DNA of 5,746 nt from Pseudomonadota bacterium (GTDB lineage Bacteria > Pseudomonadota > Alphaproteobacteria > Rhizobiales > Rhizobiaceae): the NCBI GenBank assembly GCA_023422735.1, contig JAFAGL010000149.1, forward strand, positions 1 through 5,746, in the 5' to 3' direction. The notes beneath the pieces are model-generated. The model saw nothing but the letters and a program-made list of their open reading frames with translations. It was not told the origin of the DNA and made no database searches. Positions 1 to 5,682 of the stretch are shown piece by piece. Position numbers and translations under genes: made by a program. How positions within the stretch are numbered: the first letter of the stretch is position 1; every line of letters starts with the position of its first letter.

Positions 1-719
1 GCCGTGAGGCGCTCGCCACTTTCCGGATCACGAAATTCGGTTCGACCCGCGAAAGGAAAGCTTTCTTCGGCTGGATCCGCAATCTCGATCAGGTGAACGC
101 GCGCGCCTCGCTTCGAAAGCGGATCGAGCCACGCCTTGATGTCTTGCGGATCTTGCAGAAAATCGGATGCAATGACCACATCGCAAAACCTGCCGACCTT
201 GGAAAAATCGGCGTTCGGTTCGACAACTGCGTGGATCAAACGCGACGCCAGCCTTTCTGCTCCGTTTCGGGCGGAAATCGGATCGCTCACTCCCGGCCAG
301 CCGATACGCTCACCAGAACGCGACAGAAGCTCGGCAAGGGCGAGGATAAGCACCAATGCCCGCGATTCCTTCGAAACATCCGAAAAGGTGGATTTGTACA
401 GCATCGAAGGCGAGGGATCGGCCCAGAGCCAGACCGTGTGCGCGGCTTCCCATTCACGGTCGCGCACATAAGTATGTTCATCACGCGCCGAACGCCGCCA
501 GTCGATACGGGCAACGGCATCGCCTTCCACAAAAGGGCGAAACTGCCAGAAATTTTCGCCGACACCGCGCCTTCGTCGGCCATGCCAGCCGGAAATGACG
601 GTGCTGACCACGCGGCGCGCTTCCACCAGCAGGTCCGGCACGAGGGCCGCGCGCGAGCGCGCACGCGAAAGCGCGTCCTTTGTGGTGACTGGCTGGACGA
701 TCTCGCCGATCTGCGCCAT
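1..719 (-). CDS. DUF58 domain protein (VWA-like), C-terminus cut off by window edge
   Basis: I translated the minus strand from the ATG at 719-717; it stays open for 239 codons to the edge, against roughly 300 residues usual for the family. The DUF58 signature is plain: GWHGRRRRGVGENFWQFRPF (about 44-63) followed by GDAVARIDWRRSARDE (66-81). Next comes DPSPSM (101-106), which keeps the D-x-S-x-S pattern of a VWA metal site, and then a stretch (121-239) rich in predicted strands and helices, with DFLQDPQD near 186-193 and a GRTEFRDPESGERLT tail. I see no membrane segment or signal peptide, so this part is likely cytoplasmic. The start overlaps the moxR stop (TGATG), and an AAAGG about 7 bases upstream can serve as ribosome binding site. 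In other bacteria DUF58 proteins are encoded beside MoxR ATPases and further VWA/DUF4159 membrane proteins; the pair is thought to act in folding or activation of envelope or metal-dependent complexes. The specific client is unknown. Confidence 0.93.
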   Translation of the reverse strand, partial: MAQIGEIVQPVTTKDALSRARSRAALVPDLLVEARRVVSTVISGWHGRRRRGVGENFWQFRPFVEGDAVARIDWRRSARDEHTYVRDREWEAAHTVWLWADPSPSMLYKSTFSDVSKESRALVLILALAELLSRSGERIGWPGVSDPISARNGAERLASRLIHAVVEPNADFSKVGRFCDVVIASDFLQDPQDIKAWLDPLSKRGARVHLIEIADPAEESFPFAGRTEFRDPESGERLT

Positions 720-1726
720 CAAATTGCCTTTGCCAGCCTCGCTACGACGTCGCGTACGCTCATGCCCTCTGCACGGGCAGCAAAAGTCAGCGCCATGCGG
801 TGCTGCAGAACCGGCTCGGCCAAGGCGCGCACATCGTCGATCGAAGGAGCAAGGCGGCCATCGTAAAGTGCGCGCGCACGGGCGCAAAGCGTCAAGGCCT
901 GGCTTGCGCGCGGACCGGGACCCCATGCGACATGCTTCTCGGTCTCTGCGTTGCCCTGACCGGGGCGGGCAGAGCGAACCAACGTCAAAATAGCGTCAAC
1001 GACGCTTTCTGGAACCGGCATGCGGCGGACGAGATGCTGGATCGATTGCAGGCGCTGAGGATCGAGAACGGCCTGCACATGCGCTTCATGCACGCCTGTC
1101 GTTTCGGTCAGAATCCTTCGCTCGGCTTCCAACTCGGGATACAGAATGTCGATCTGCATCAGGAAGCGATCGAGCTGCGCTTCCGGAAGCGGGTATGTGC
1201 CTTCCTGTTCAAGCGGGTTTTGCGTTGCGAGAACGTGGAAAGGGGCGGGCAGGTCGTGGCGCTGCCCGGCGACCGTTACGTGATATTCCTGCATGGATTG
1301 CAGCAGGGCCGATTGCGTGCGCGGGCTGGCGCGGTTGATCTCATCTGCCATCAGCAACTGCGCGAAAACGGGCCCCGGCAAAAAGCGAAATGAGCGACGG
1401 CCATTCTCGTCCTGCTCCATGACTTCCGAACCGAGAATATCGGACGGCATCAAGTCGGGCGTGAACTGGATACGATTGGACTGAAGGCCGAGAACAGTGC
1501 CCAGCGTTTCCACAAGCTTGGTTTTGGCCAGACCTGGAACGCCAACCAGCAGCGCGTGACCACCCGCCAGCAACGCAACCAGCGTTTTCTCGATGACGCC
1601 TTCCTGACCGAAAATCACCTGGCCGACAGCTTCGCGGACCTGGCCGATCGTGGCAAGCGCGGTTTCCGCTTCCAGGACGATTTCCTGTTCGCTGGCCTCG
1701 GCCGGCTCCTTGGTCATGACGCTCAT
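719..1726 (-). CDS. moxR: MoxR-family AAA+ ATPase
   Basis: A 335-residue AAA+ ATPase of the MoxR class (AAA_3 plus C-terminal lid). Counting from the chosen start, Walker A is GVPGLAKTK at about 62-70, Walker B LLMADEINRA at 124-133, sensor 1 ATQNP at 167-171, the arginine-finger region QLDRF at 184-188, and the sensor 2 region GPRAS at 271-275. The FTPDLMPSDILGSE block (88-101) and the LPEAQLDRF block are typical of MoxR. The ATG at 1726 is chosen because AAGAGG lies 9 bases upstream. A GTG at 1801 in the same frame would add 25 residues unlike the family, and an ATG three codons downstream has no clear binding site. MoxR proteins hydrolyse ATP to remodel or activate partner proteins, often VWA proteins; here the partner is probably the DUF58 product translated from the overlapping gene. 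All catalytic motifs look intact. Confidence 0.95.
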   Translation of the reverse strand: MSVMTKEPAEASEQEIVLEAETALATIGQVREAVGQVIFGQEGVIEKTLVALLAGGHALLVGVPGLAKTKLVETLGTVLGLQSNRIQFTPDLMPSDILGSEVMEQDENGRRSFRFLPGPVFAQLLMADEINRASPRTQSALLQSMQEYHVTVAGQRHDLPAPFHVLATQNPLEQEGTYPLPEAQLDRFLMQIDILYPELEAERRILTETTGVHEAHVQAVLDPQRLQSIQHLVRRMPVPESVVDAILTLVRSARPGQGNAETEKHVAWGPGPRASQALTLCARARALYDGRLAPSIDDVRALAEPVLQHRMALTFAARAEGMSVRDVVARLAKAI

Positions 1727-1837
1727 GCGCTGCGGCCTCTTGTTTTCATCTGCTGCGTGGTGATCGTGCTTCAGTTTTGAACCATGCGGCTGCAGGTTCA
1801 CATCCCTGAAGCCTTACAGTTGACGCCCATCCACTGG

Positions 1838-1868
1838 AACTTGATCCTGGCCCGGACCTTGGCAAGTT
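1838..1868. repeat. Inverted repeat in the moxR / DUF1285 divergent intergenic region
   Basis: AACTTG at 1838-1843 is matched by its reverse complement CAAGTT at 1863-1868, separated by 19 bases. Inside, CC/GG pairs (1846-1847 with 1861-1862, 1849-1850 with 1857-1858) could extend a stem around a CCCGGA loop. No T-run follows on either strand, so it is not an ordinary terminator. It could be a two-half-site operator or a leader hairpin for either divergent gene. Six-base arms can occur by chance, so this is tentative. The rest of 1727-1913 holds no gene and no convincing paired -35/-10 that I can see. Confidence 0.35.
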
Positions 1869-1913
1869 AAATGGACCCATGATGCTGACAAGCAAAACAA
1901 GAGTGTCTATTTC

Positions 1914-2555
1914 GTGACGATGAAAGAGCAACATCCCTCACAGAACCGACATCTGGCCCAAGCAAGGGACGCCTCGGGCCTAGAGGCGCTCATCAGCCGG
2001 GCAGCGCGCGCAAACAAGGGGCCGGCGCCCGTGGACAAGTGGAATCCGGATTTCTGCGGCGATCTCGACATGGAGATCAAGCGCGACGGAACCTGGTTCT
2101 ATATGGGCACTCCGATCGGGCGGCTGCCGCTGGTGCAGCTCTTTTCCAGCGTTTTGCGCAAGGATGAGGATGGCCGGACCTATCTCGTCACGCCAGTCGA
2201 GAAAGTCAGCATCCGCGTCGAGGATGCGCATTTCATTGGTGTCGAGGTCAATGCGCAAGGCGAAGGAGCAGAGCAGGTCCTGACCTTCCGCACGAATGTC
2301 GGCGATGTCGTCGAGGCCGGGCCAGAGCATCCGCTGCGCTTTGTCGATGAAGCGGAAACCGGCGGCCTGAAGCCGTATCTTCATATACGCGGGCGGCTCG
2401 AAGCCTTGATCGCGCGGCCTGTGATGTATGAAATGGCCGAACTCGGCGAGGAGATCGATATTGAGGGCGAGGCCATGTTTGCGCTGCGTTCAAATGGCGC
2501 GATTTTCCCCGTTATGCCGATGGCGCAGTTGAACCGGTTGGCCGAACAAGCGTGA
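1914..2555 (+). CDS. DUF1285 family protein
   Basis: A 213-residue soluble protein matching the DUF1285 family (PF06938). Recognisable family blocks are VDKWNPDFCGDLDMEIKRDG (40-59), TWFYMGTPIGRLPLVQLFS (60-78) and YLVTPVEKVSIRVEDAHFIG (90-109), followed by a second half ending MYEMAELGEE and GAIFPVMP. Family structures show repeated beta-rich units, and a ligand-binding or signalling role has been suggested; the real function is unknown. There is no signal peptide or membrane segment. The start is not settled: GTG at 1914 has AAGAG (1899-1903) 10 bases upstream, while ATG at 1920, two codons later, is the alternative. The gene leads a set in which its TGA overlaps the GTG of the Nudix gene by four bases, so the two are probably co-translated. 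The partnership with a Nudix hydrolase and the CCA enzyme is a context I recall from other rhizobia. Confidence 0.92.
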   Translation: MTMKEQHPSQNRHLAQARDASGLEALISRAARANKGPAPVDKWNPDFCGDLDMEIKRDGTWFYMGTPIGRLPLVQLFSSVLRKDEDGRTYLVTPVEKVSIRVEDAHFIGVEVNAQGEGAEQVLTFRTNVGDVVEAGPEHPLRFVDEAETGGLKPYLHIRGRLEALIARPVMYEMAELGEEIDIEGEAMFALRSNGAIFPVMPMAQLNRLAEQA

Positions 2556-3187
2556 GTGACTTGGCTGACCCTGCATTGTTCACAGCTGAGGATTTTCGGC
2601 GGCGCGCCTTGATCGAGCGTGAAGCGCCCGAAGAAGATTTTTATGGCGATCACCGGCTGAACCCCGATTTTCGCGACCTTGTGGTGAGGCCGAATCTGCG
2701 GGCAGCCGCAGTGATGATCGCCGCCGTGGATTATCCCGAGGGCGCCTCGATCATCCTCACGCAGCGCACAGAAAAACTGCGCAACCATGCCGGGCAGGTG
2801 GCTTTTCCCGGAGGCCGGATCGACCCGGAAGATGCATCCCCGGAAGATGCCGCCCTGCGTGAAACGGAAGAAGAAATCGGCCTCGAACGAAACCGTATCG
2901 AGGTGCTTGGCCGTTTGCCGGATTATGCGACCGGCAGCGGATTTCGGATTGCGCCGGTGCTGGGCATCGTGAAGCCCGGTTTCCGGCTGACAATCAACCC
3001 GGATGAAGTCGATGCCGCCTTCGAGGTGCCGCTCGCTTTTCTGATGAATCCGGAAAACCACCTGCAAAACAGCCGTCTTTGGCAGGACCGCGCACGATAT
3101 TTCTACGAGATGCCTTATGGCGAACGCTATATCTGGGGCGTGACTGCAGGCGTCATTCGCACACTTTACGAAAGGCTCTACGCTTGA
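2552..3187 (+). CDS. Nudix hydrolase, probable CoA pyrophosphatase (NudL/YeaB-like)
   Basis: A 211-residue Nudix protein. The CoA-pyrophosphatase signature LTQRTEKLRNHAGQVAFPGG is at 69-88 and runs straight into the Nudix box, whose catalytic RETEEE is at 103-108 followed by IGL. The later part, PDYATGSGFRIAPVLG (123-138), DEVDAAFEVPL (151-161) and YIWGVTAGVIRTLYE (193-207), also follows the E. coli NudL layout. Family members cleave coenzyme A and its derivatives to acyl-phosphopantetheine and 3',5'-ADP using Mg or Mn in the cytosol; the exact substrate here is inferred. The start is GTG at 2552, which overlaps the upstream TGA as GTGA. There is little Shine-Dalgarno sequence before it, which suggests dependence on ribosomes arriving from the DUF1285 gene. 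Its own stop overlaps the TTG of the CCA gene. All active-site glutamates are present. Confidence 0.94.
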   Translation: MSDLADPALFTAEDFRRRALIEREAPEEDFYGDHRLNPDFRDLVVRPNLRAAAVMIAAVDYPEGASIILTQRTEKLRNHAGQVAFPGGRIDPEDASPEDAALRETEEEIGLERNRIEVLGRLPDYATGSGFRIAPVLGIVKPGFRLTINPDEVDAAFEVPLAFLMNPENHLQNSRLWQDRARYFYEMPYGERYIWGVTAGVIRTLYERLYA

Positions 3188-4428
3188 CCCAGTCCATTGC
3201 AGGCCGCGCTGCCTTTCTCGAAACCGCCAGCCTTCAGAAACTGATGGCTGCCTTGAAAGCCGATGGCGAGGAGGCGCGAATCGCCGGTGGCGCGGTGCGC
3301 GATGCATTGCTCGGGCGGGAAACGGGCGATGTTGATATCGCAACCACCATATTGCCGGAAGAAACGATGCGGCGTGCCCAAGCAGCCGGGTTCAAGCCAG
3401 TGCCAACGGGCATCGATCACGGCACGATCACGGTGGTGGCCGATGGCACGCCCTATGAAGTGACGACTTTGCGCAGCGACATTGAAACTGATGGCCGCCA
3501 CGCCAAGGTGGCCTTCGGACGAGACTGGAAACAGGACGCCGAGCGGCGAGACTTCACCATCAACGGGCTTTATGCGGAAGCGGATGGGAAGGTCATCGAT
3601 CTGGTTGGCGGGCTTGTCGATCTCGACAAGCGCCTGTTGCGCTTCATTGGCGATCCGACACAGCGCATTCAGGAAGATTATCTGCGCATCCTGCGTTTTT
3701 TCCGCTTTTTCGCTTGGTTCGGCACCGGCAGGCCGGATGCGGAGGGGCTGAAAGCATGTGCGCGATTGAAAGACGGCGTGACCGGCCTTTCGGCTGAACG
3801 TGTGTGGACGGAACTACGTAAGCTCTTGTCTGCGCCCGACCCGAGCCGCGCTCTTTTGTGGATGCGCACCACCGGTGTGCTGATGCTTGTTTTGCCCGAA
3901 TCCGAAAAATGGGGGATCGACGCGATCCATGGGCTGGTCGATGCCGAAAAGGCCAAGGTGTGGCAGCCCGACCCGTTGTTGAGGCTTGCGAGCATCATTC
4001 CACCCACAGGCGAGAGGATTGGCACGCTTTCGCAGCGCTTGCGGCTGTCAAAAGCGGAAGCGAAGCGGCTTGGGGCCTGGTCCAGCGCATCGCCTTCTGC
4101 TGAAGGGGAAACGACGGAAGAACTGGCGCGGCGCATTCATGCAAACGGCGCGGCGGGATTGTCTGATCGGCTGAAATTGCAGATCGCGGCTGCGAAGGCT
4201 GCAGGCAATGAAACTGCGCAGATGGAAAGGCTCCTCGACCATGCGCAGACCTGGCAGATCCCGGTTTTTCCGATTTCAGGCGCCGATCTTTTGAAGCAGG
4301 GGCATGAAGCAGGCCCAAAGCTTGGCGGTTTGCTCAATCAACTGGAGGCGGAATGGTCCGCCTCCGATTTCACGCTTGATCGCGATGCGCTTCTTGCCCG
4401 CGCATCTGAGCTTGGAAAGCAGGGTTAG
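3184..4428 (+). CDS. cca: CCA tRNA nucleotidyltransferase (class II)
   Basis: A 414-residue class II CCA-adding enzyme, which builds or repairs the 3'-CCA end of tRNAs from CTP and ATP without a template. From the chosen start, IAGGAVRDALLG is at 33-44, the metal-binding GDVDIAT at 48-54 (both aspartates present), YEVTTLRSD at 91-99, AERRDFTINGLY at 119-130, and the nucleotide-selecting EDYLR at 164-168, within GDPTQRIQEDYLRILRFFRF. The tail GPKLGGLLNQLEAEW is also typical of the family; there is no C-terminal HD domain as in E. coli. The start is TTG at 3184: it overlaps the Nudix TGA as TTGA, GAAAGG (3170-3175) sits 8 bases upstream, and it retains the N-terminal helix AFLETASLQKLMAAL expected before the glycine motif. 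An upstream ATG at 3079 lies deep in the Nudix gene, and ATG 3244 would cut that helix. A glycine replaces the usual alanine in RRDFTINAL. The stop overlaps the convergent DUF1059 stop. Confidence 0.95.
   Translation: MTQSIAGRAAFLETASLQKLMAALKADGEEARIAGGAVRDALLGRETGDVDIATTILPEETMRRAQAAGFKPVPTGIDHGTITVVADGTPYEVTTLRSDIETDGRHAKVAFGRDWKQDAERRDFTINGLYAEADGKVIDLVGGLVDLDKRLLRFIGDPTQRIQEDYLRILRFFRFFAWFGTGRPDAEGLKACARLKDGVTGLSAERVWTELRKLLSAPDPSRALLWMRTTGVLMLVLPESEKWGIDAIHGLVDAEKAKVWQPDPLLRLASIIPPTGERIGTLSQRLRLSKAEAKRLGAWSSASPSAEGETTEELARRIHANGAAGLSDRLKLQIAAAKAAGNETAQMERLLDHAQTWQIPVFPISGADLLKQGHEAGPKLGGLLNQLEAEWSASDFTLDRDALLARASELGKQG
3612..3631. repeat. Intragenic inverted repeat, 9-bp arms, in cca
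   Basis: GCTTGTCGA (3612-3620) and TCGACAAGC (3623-3631) are perfect reverse complements with a 2-base centre. The element lies in the codons for the conserved GLVDLDKR segment of the CCA enzyme, so protein coding may largely explain it. With only two bases between the arms, an RNA hairpin would have to open the inner pairs. Confidence 0.6.
4344..4365. repeat. Strong hairpin, 9-bp GC-rich stem with 4-base loop, near the end of cca
   Basis: GGAGGCGGA (4344-4352) and TCCGCCTCC (4357-4365) are perfect reverse complements around the loop ATGG, extendable by one wobble pair. It lies inside cca, about 60 bases before its stop. Read on the minus strand it is also about 60 bases past the DUF1059 stop, so it would form in the 3' end of that transcript. 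No T-run follows on either strand (GATTTC on plus, AGTTGATTG on minus), so it is not a standard intrinsic terminator. It may slow polymerase or protect a 3' end. Confidence 0.6.
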
Positions 4429-4610
4429 GCTGGGTTCGAGACACGTTGGACACGTGACCTGATCGCATCAACCATCGTTTCCCGGATTGTGTCTTCGCCG
4501 TGGGTTTCACGCATATGCTCTACCGCACGGCGGATGACTTCGGCTTCTTCCTCATGGCGCGTGTGCCAATCACAGCCGGGCACCAGCGACCCGCATTGGA
4601 ATTCCTTCAT
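4425..4610 (-). CDS. Small DUF1059 family protein
   Basis: A 61-residue protein starting MKEFQCGSLVPGCDWHTRHE, matching the small DUF1059 family (PF06348) by its Cys-x6-Cys start and its HMRETHGED segment (32-40). Function is not known. Cys6, Cys13, His32 and His37 are spaced so that they could bind a metal, and a helix rich in Glu and Arg lies between them; metal binding is my inference. There is no signal peptide or membrane segment. The ATG at 4610 has an excellent ribosome binding site, AAGGAGGA, 7 bases upstream, supporting real and efficient translation. The gene follows the LysR regulator on the same strand with a 57-base gap, so it may share its transcript or have its own promoter inside the regulator's end. 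Its TAA overlaps the TAG of cca on the other strand. Confidence 0.85.
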   Translation of the reverse strand: MKEFQCGSLVPGCDWHTRHEEEAEVIRRAVEHMRETHGEDTIRETMVDAIRSRVQRVSNPA

Positions 4611-4617
4611 CGCTCTA

Positions 4618-4625
4618 TCCTCCTT
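4618..4625 (-). promoter_or_regulatory. Strong Shine-Dalgarno for the DUF1059 gene
   Basis: On the minus strand the bases read AAGGAGGA, a nearly full match to the anti-Shine-Dalgarno, 7 bases before the ATG at 4610. It is the strongest ribosome binding site in the window and fixes the start of this small gene. Confidence 0.85.
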
Positions 4626-4667
4626 CGCAATGACGGTATCTGAAAGTTGGTGCGGGCATTTTCGGTT

Positions 4668-5564
4668 TCAAGCGAAAGCGCGCGCCGTTTCCGCCACTTC
4701 TTCCCGAATCCAGCGTTTGAAGCCAGCTACTTTTTGATCTTCGCGCCGGTTCTTTGCAGTAATCAGCCAATAGCCGAACTGTGTGCGTGCACGACCGGGA
4801 AAGGGGGTGACAAGTACGCCGCTTTGCAAAGCGGAATAGGCAAGCGTCTGCCAGGCCAGCAAAACACCCTGGCCGGCGATTGCAGCATCAAGTGCAAGCG
4901 CTGCGTCGGTGAATGTGTTGCCGGGCGTCAATTCGCTTTCCTCGATTCCATGTGGGGCCAGCCACTGTTTCCAATTCAGGTTGGAATGGGCATCGAGCAC
5001 GATCGGCACCGATTTGAGATCTTGCGGGGATTGAAGCCGTGATGCGAGTTCGGGTGCGCAAACCGGGAAAATTTCCTGTGCGAGCAGGAACTCCTTGCGC
5101 AGGTCCGGCCAATCGCCATCGCCCACCCGGATGCAAAGATCGATGTCGCCGCTATTGGGATTGACCATTCTCGTCGATGCATCGAGGCGCACCTGAACGC
5201 CGGGGTGAAGCGCGCTGTAGCGACTGAGGCGGGGCACGAGCCATTTCGAAGCAAAGACTGGCGCAACAGAAATCGTCAACACATTCTGCAGGCTGTCGAA
5301 CGCGAGCGCCGTGGCTTCATCCAGCATCCGAAAGCCGGCGCTGAGGCGCGGAAGCATCTGCTGGCCAAGCGCGTTGGGAACGAGACCCCGACCCACCCGG
5401 TCAAACAAGGGTTTGCCGAGCTGGGCCTCGGCCCGCAGGACATGCTGGCTGACCGCGCCAATCGTGACGCCGAGTTCAACGGCAGCCTTCTGCAATGAGC
5501 CGAGCCGCCCCGTCGCTTCCAACGCGCGCAATCCATTGAGATGAAGGCGGGGCAGGGACTTCAT
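4668..5564 (-). CDS. LysR-family transcriptional regulator, GcvA-like
   Basis: A 298-residue LysR-type regulator. The start MKSLPRLHLNGLRALEATGR is the usual beginning of the GcvA-like branch. The winged helix-turn-helix covers about 6-63, with SLQKAAVELGVTIGAVSQHV (23-42) as its core and LGKPLFDRVGRGLVPN (49-64) as the wing. The effector domain begins near 95 (LTISVAPVFASKWLVPRL), includes GDIDLCIRVGDGDWPDL (139-155), and continues to the end. The frame stays open to 5636, but the start at 5564 fits the family. The upstream 24 codons would run through the AT-rich palindrome and promoter, which supports the shorter form. Only a weak GAG-type binding site precedes it. Such proteins bind DNA as tetramers and often control themselves and the divergent gene; here that would be the gene starting at 5683. 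The effector and targets cannot be read from the sequence, and this is not necessarily a glycine-cleavage regulator. Confidence 0.94.
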   Translation of the reverse strand: MKSLPRLHLNGLRALEATGRLGSLQKAAVELGVTIGAVSQHVLRAEAQLGKPLFDRVGRGLVPNALGQQMLPRLSAGFRMLDEATALAFDSLQNVLTISVAPVFASKWLVPRLSRYSALHPGVQVRLDASTRMVNPNSGDIDLCIRVGDGDWPDLRKEFLLAQEIFPVCAPELASRLQSPQDLKSVPIVLDAHSNLNWKQWLAPHGIEESELTPGNTFTDAALALDAAIAGQGVLLAWQTLAYSALQSGVLVTPFPGRARTQFGYWLITAKNRREDQKVAGFKRWIREEVAETARAFA

Positions 5565-5582
5565 GGTCTGAACGGACTCGTC

Positions 5583-5588
5583 ATTATA
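5583..5588 (-). promoter_or_regulatory. Putative -10 box of the LysR gene
   Basis: The minus strand reads TATAAT, a perfect sigma-70 type -10, which would start transcription around 5576, about a dozen bases before the ATG at 5564. No good -35 is visible at 16-18 bases (the region reads GCACGC), so the promoter may be weak or need an activator. It overlaps the left arm of the palindrome at 5585-5603. Confidence 0.5.
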
Positions 5589-5603
5589 TAGTTTTACTAT
5601 ATA
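5585..5603. promoter_or_regulatory. Perfect 19-bp AT-rich palindrome, candidate operator
   Basis: TATATAGT (5585-5592) and ACTATATA (5596-5603) are exact reverse complements around TTT. The element lies 21-39 bases upstream of the LysR start, overlaps its TATAAT, and faces the divergent gene at 5683. Position and symmetry suggest an operator for the LysR protein itself or for another dimeric regulator. The axis does not place a symmetric T-N11-A, so assignment to the LysR protein is uncertain. AT-rich promoter DNA can produce such symmetry by chance, but an 8+8 perfect match in this GC-rich window is unlikely. Confidence 0.6.
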
Positions 5604-5671
5604 GAGCGTGCGGCCTTCTCCATAGTCAACCGCCATTTCCCCGTATCATGATGAGGTCAATCAGGGTTGGC

Positions 5672-5678
5672 GGAGAGG
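5672..5678 (+). promoter_or_regulatory. Ribosome binding site of the gene at 5683
   Basis: GGAGAGG ends 4 bases before the ATG at 5683, with its GGAG 7 bases away. It favours this start over the out-of-frame ATGs at 5648 and 5651, which have no comparable site. CCTTCTCC at 5614-5621 could pair with it in the leader, if transcription starts far enough upstream. Confidence 0.65.
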
Positions 5679-5682
5679 AAAG

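Noticed and set aside
640..676. Alternating GC-rich stretch resembling a simple repeat or Z-DNA tract
   Set aside because: It is explained by the Ser/Arg/Ala codons (ALSRARSRAALV) at the start of the DUF58 gene, with no exact repeat unit.
93..866. A 257-codon plus-strand open frame opposite DUF58 and the end of moxR
   Set aside because: It is the antisense of clear DUF58 and MoxR motifs, has a low-complexity basic composition, and has no matching domain.
1727..1801. GTG start at 1801 extending MoxR by 25 residues
   Set aside because: The extension is hydrophilic and unlike MoxR N-termini, while ATG 1726 has AAGAGG at proper spacing.
3079..3183. cca start at ATG 3079
   Set aside because: It lies well inside the Nudix gene, and the added residues (MAGPRTIFLRDALWR and on) do not resemble CCA enzymes; the TTGA overlap with a binding site is better.
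2381..3343. A 320-codon open frame on the minus strand opposite the Nudix gene
   Set aside because: It is antisense to three recognised genes, its product is rich in Arg, His and Pro with no family features, and long antisense frames are common in GC-rich coding DNA.
4611..4667. Terminator or strong promoter between LysR and DUF1059 genes
   Set aside because: I found no stem with a T-run and no convincing -35/-10 pair; TTGAAA on the minus strand has no -10 at suitable spacing.
5565..5636. LysR start at 5636, adding 24 residues
   Set aside because: The added codons run through the palindrome and the TATAAT box, and the family starts at MKSLPRLHLNGL.
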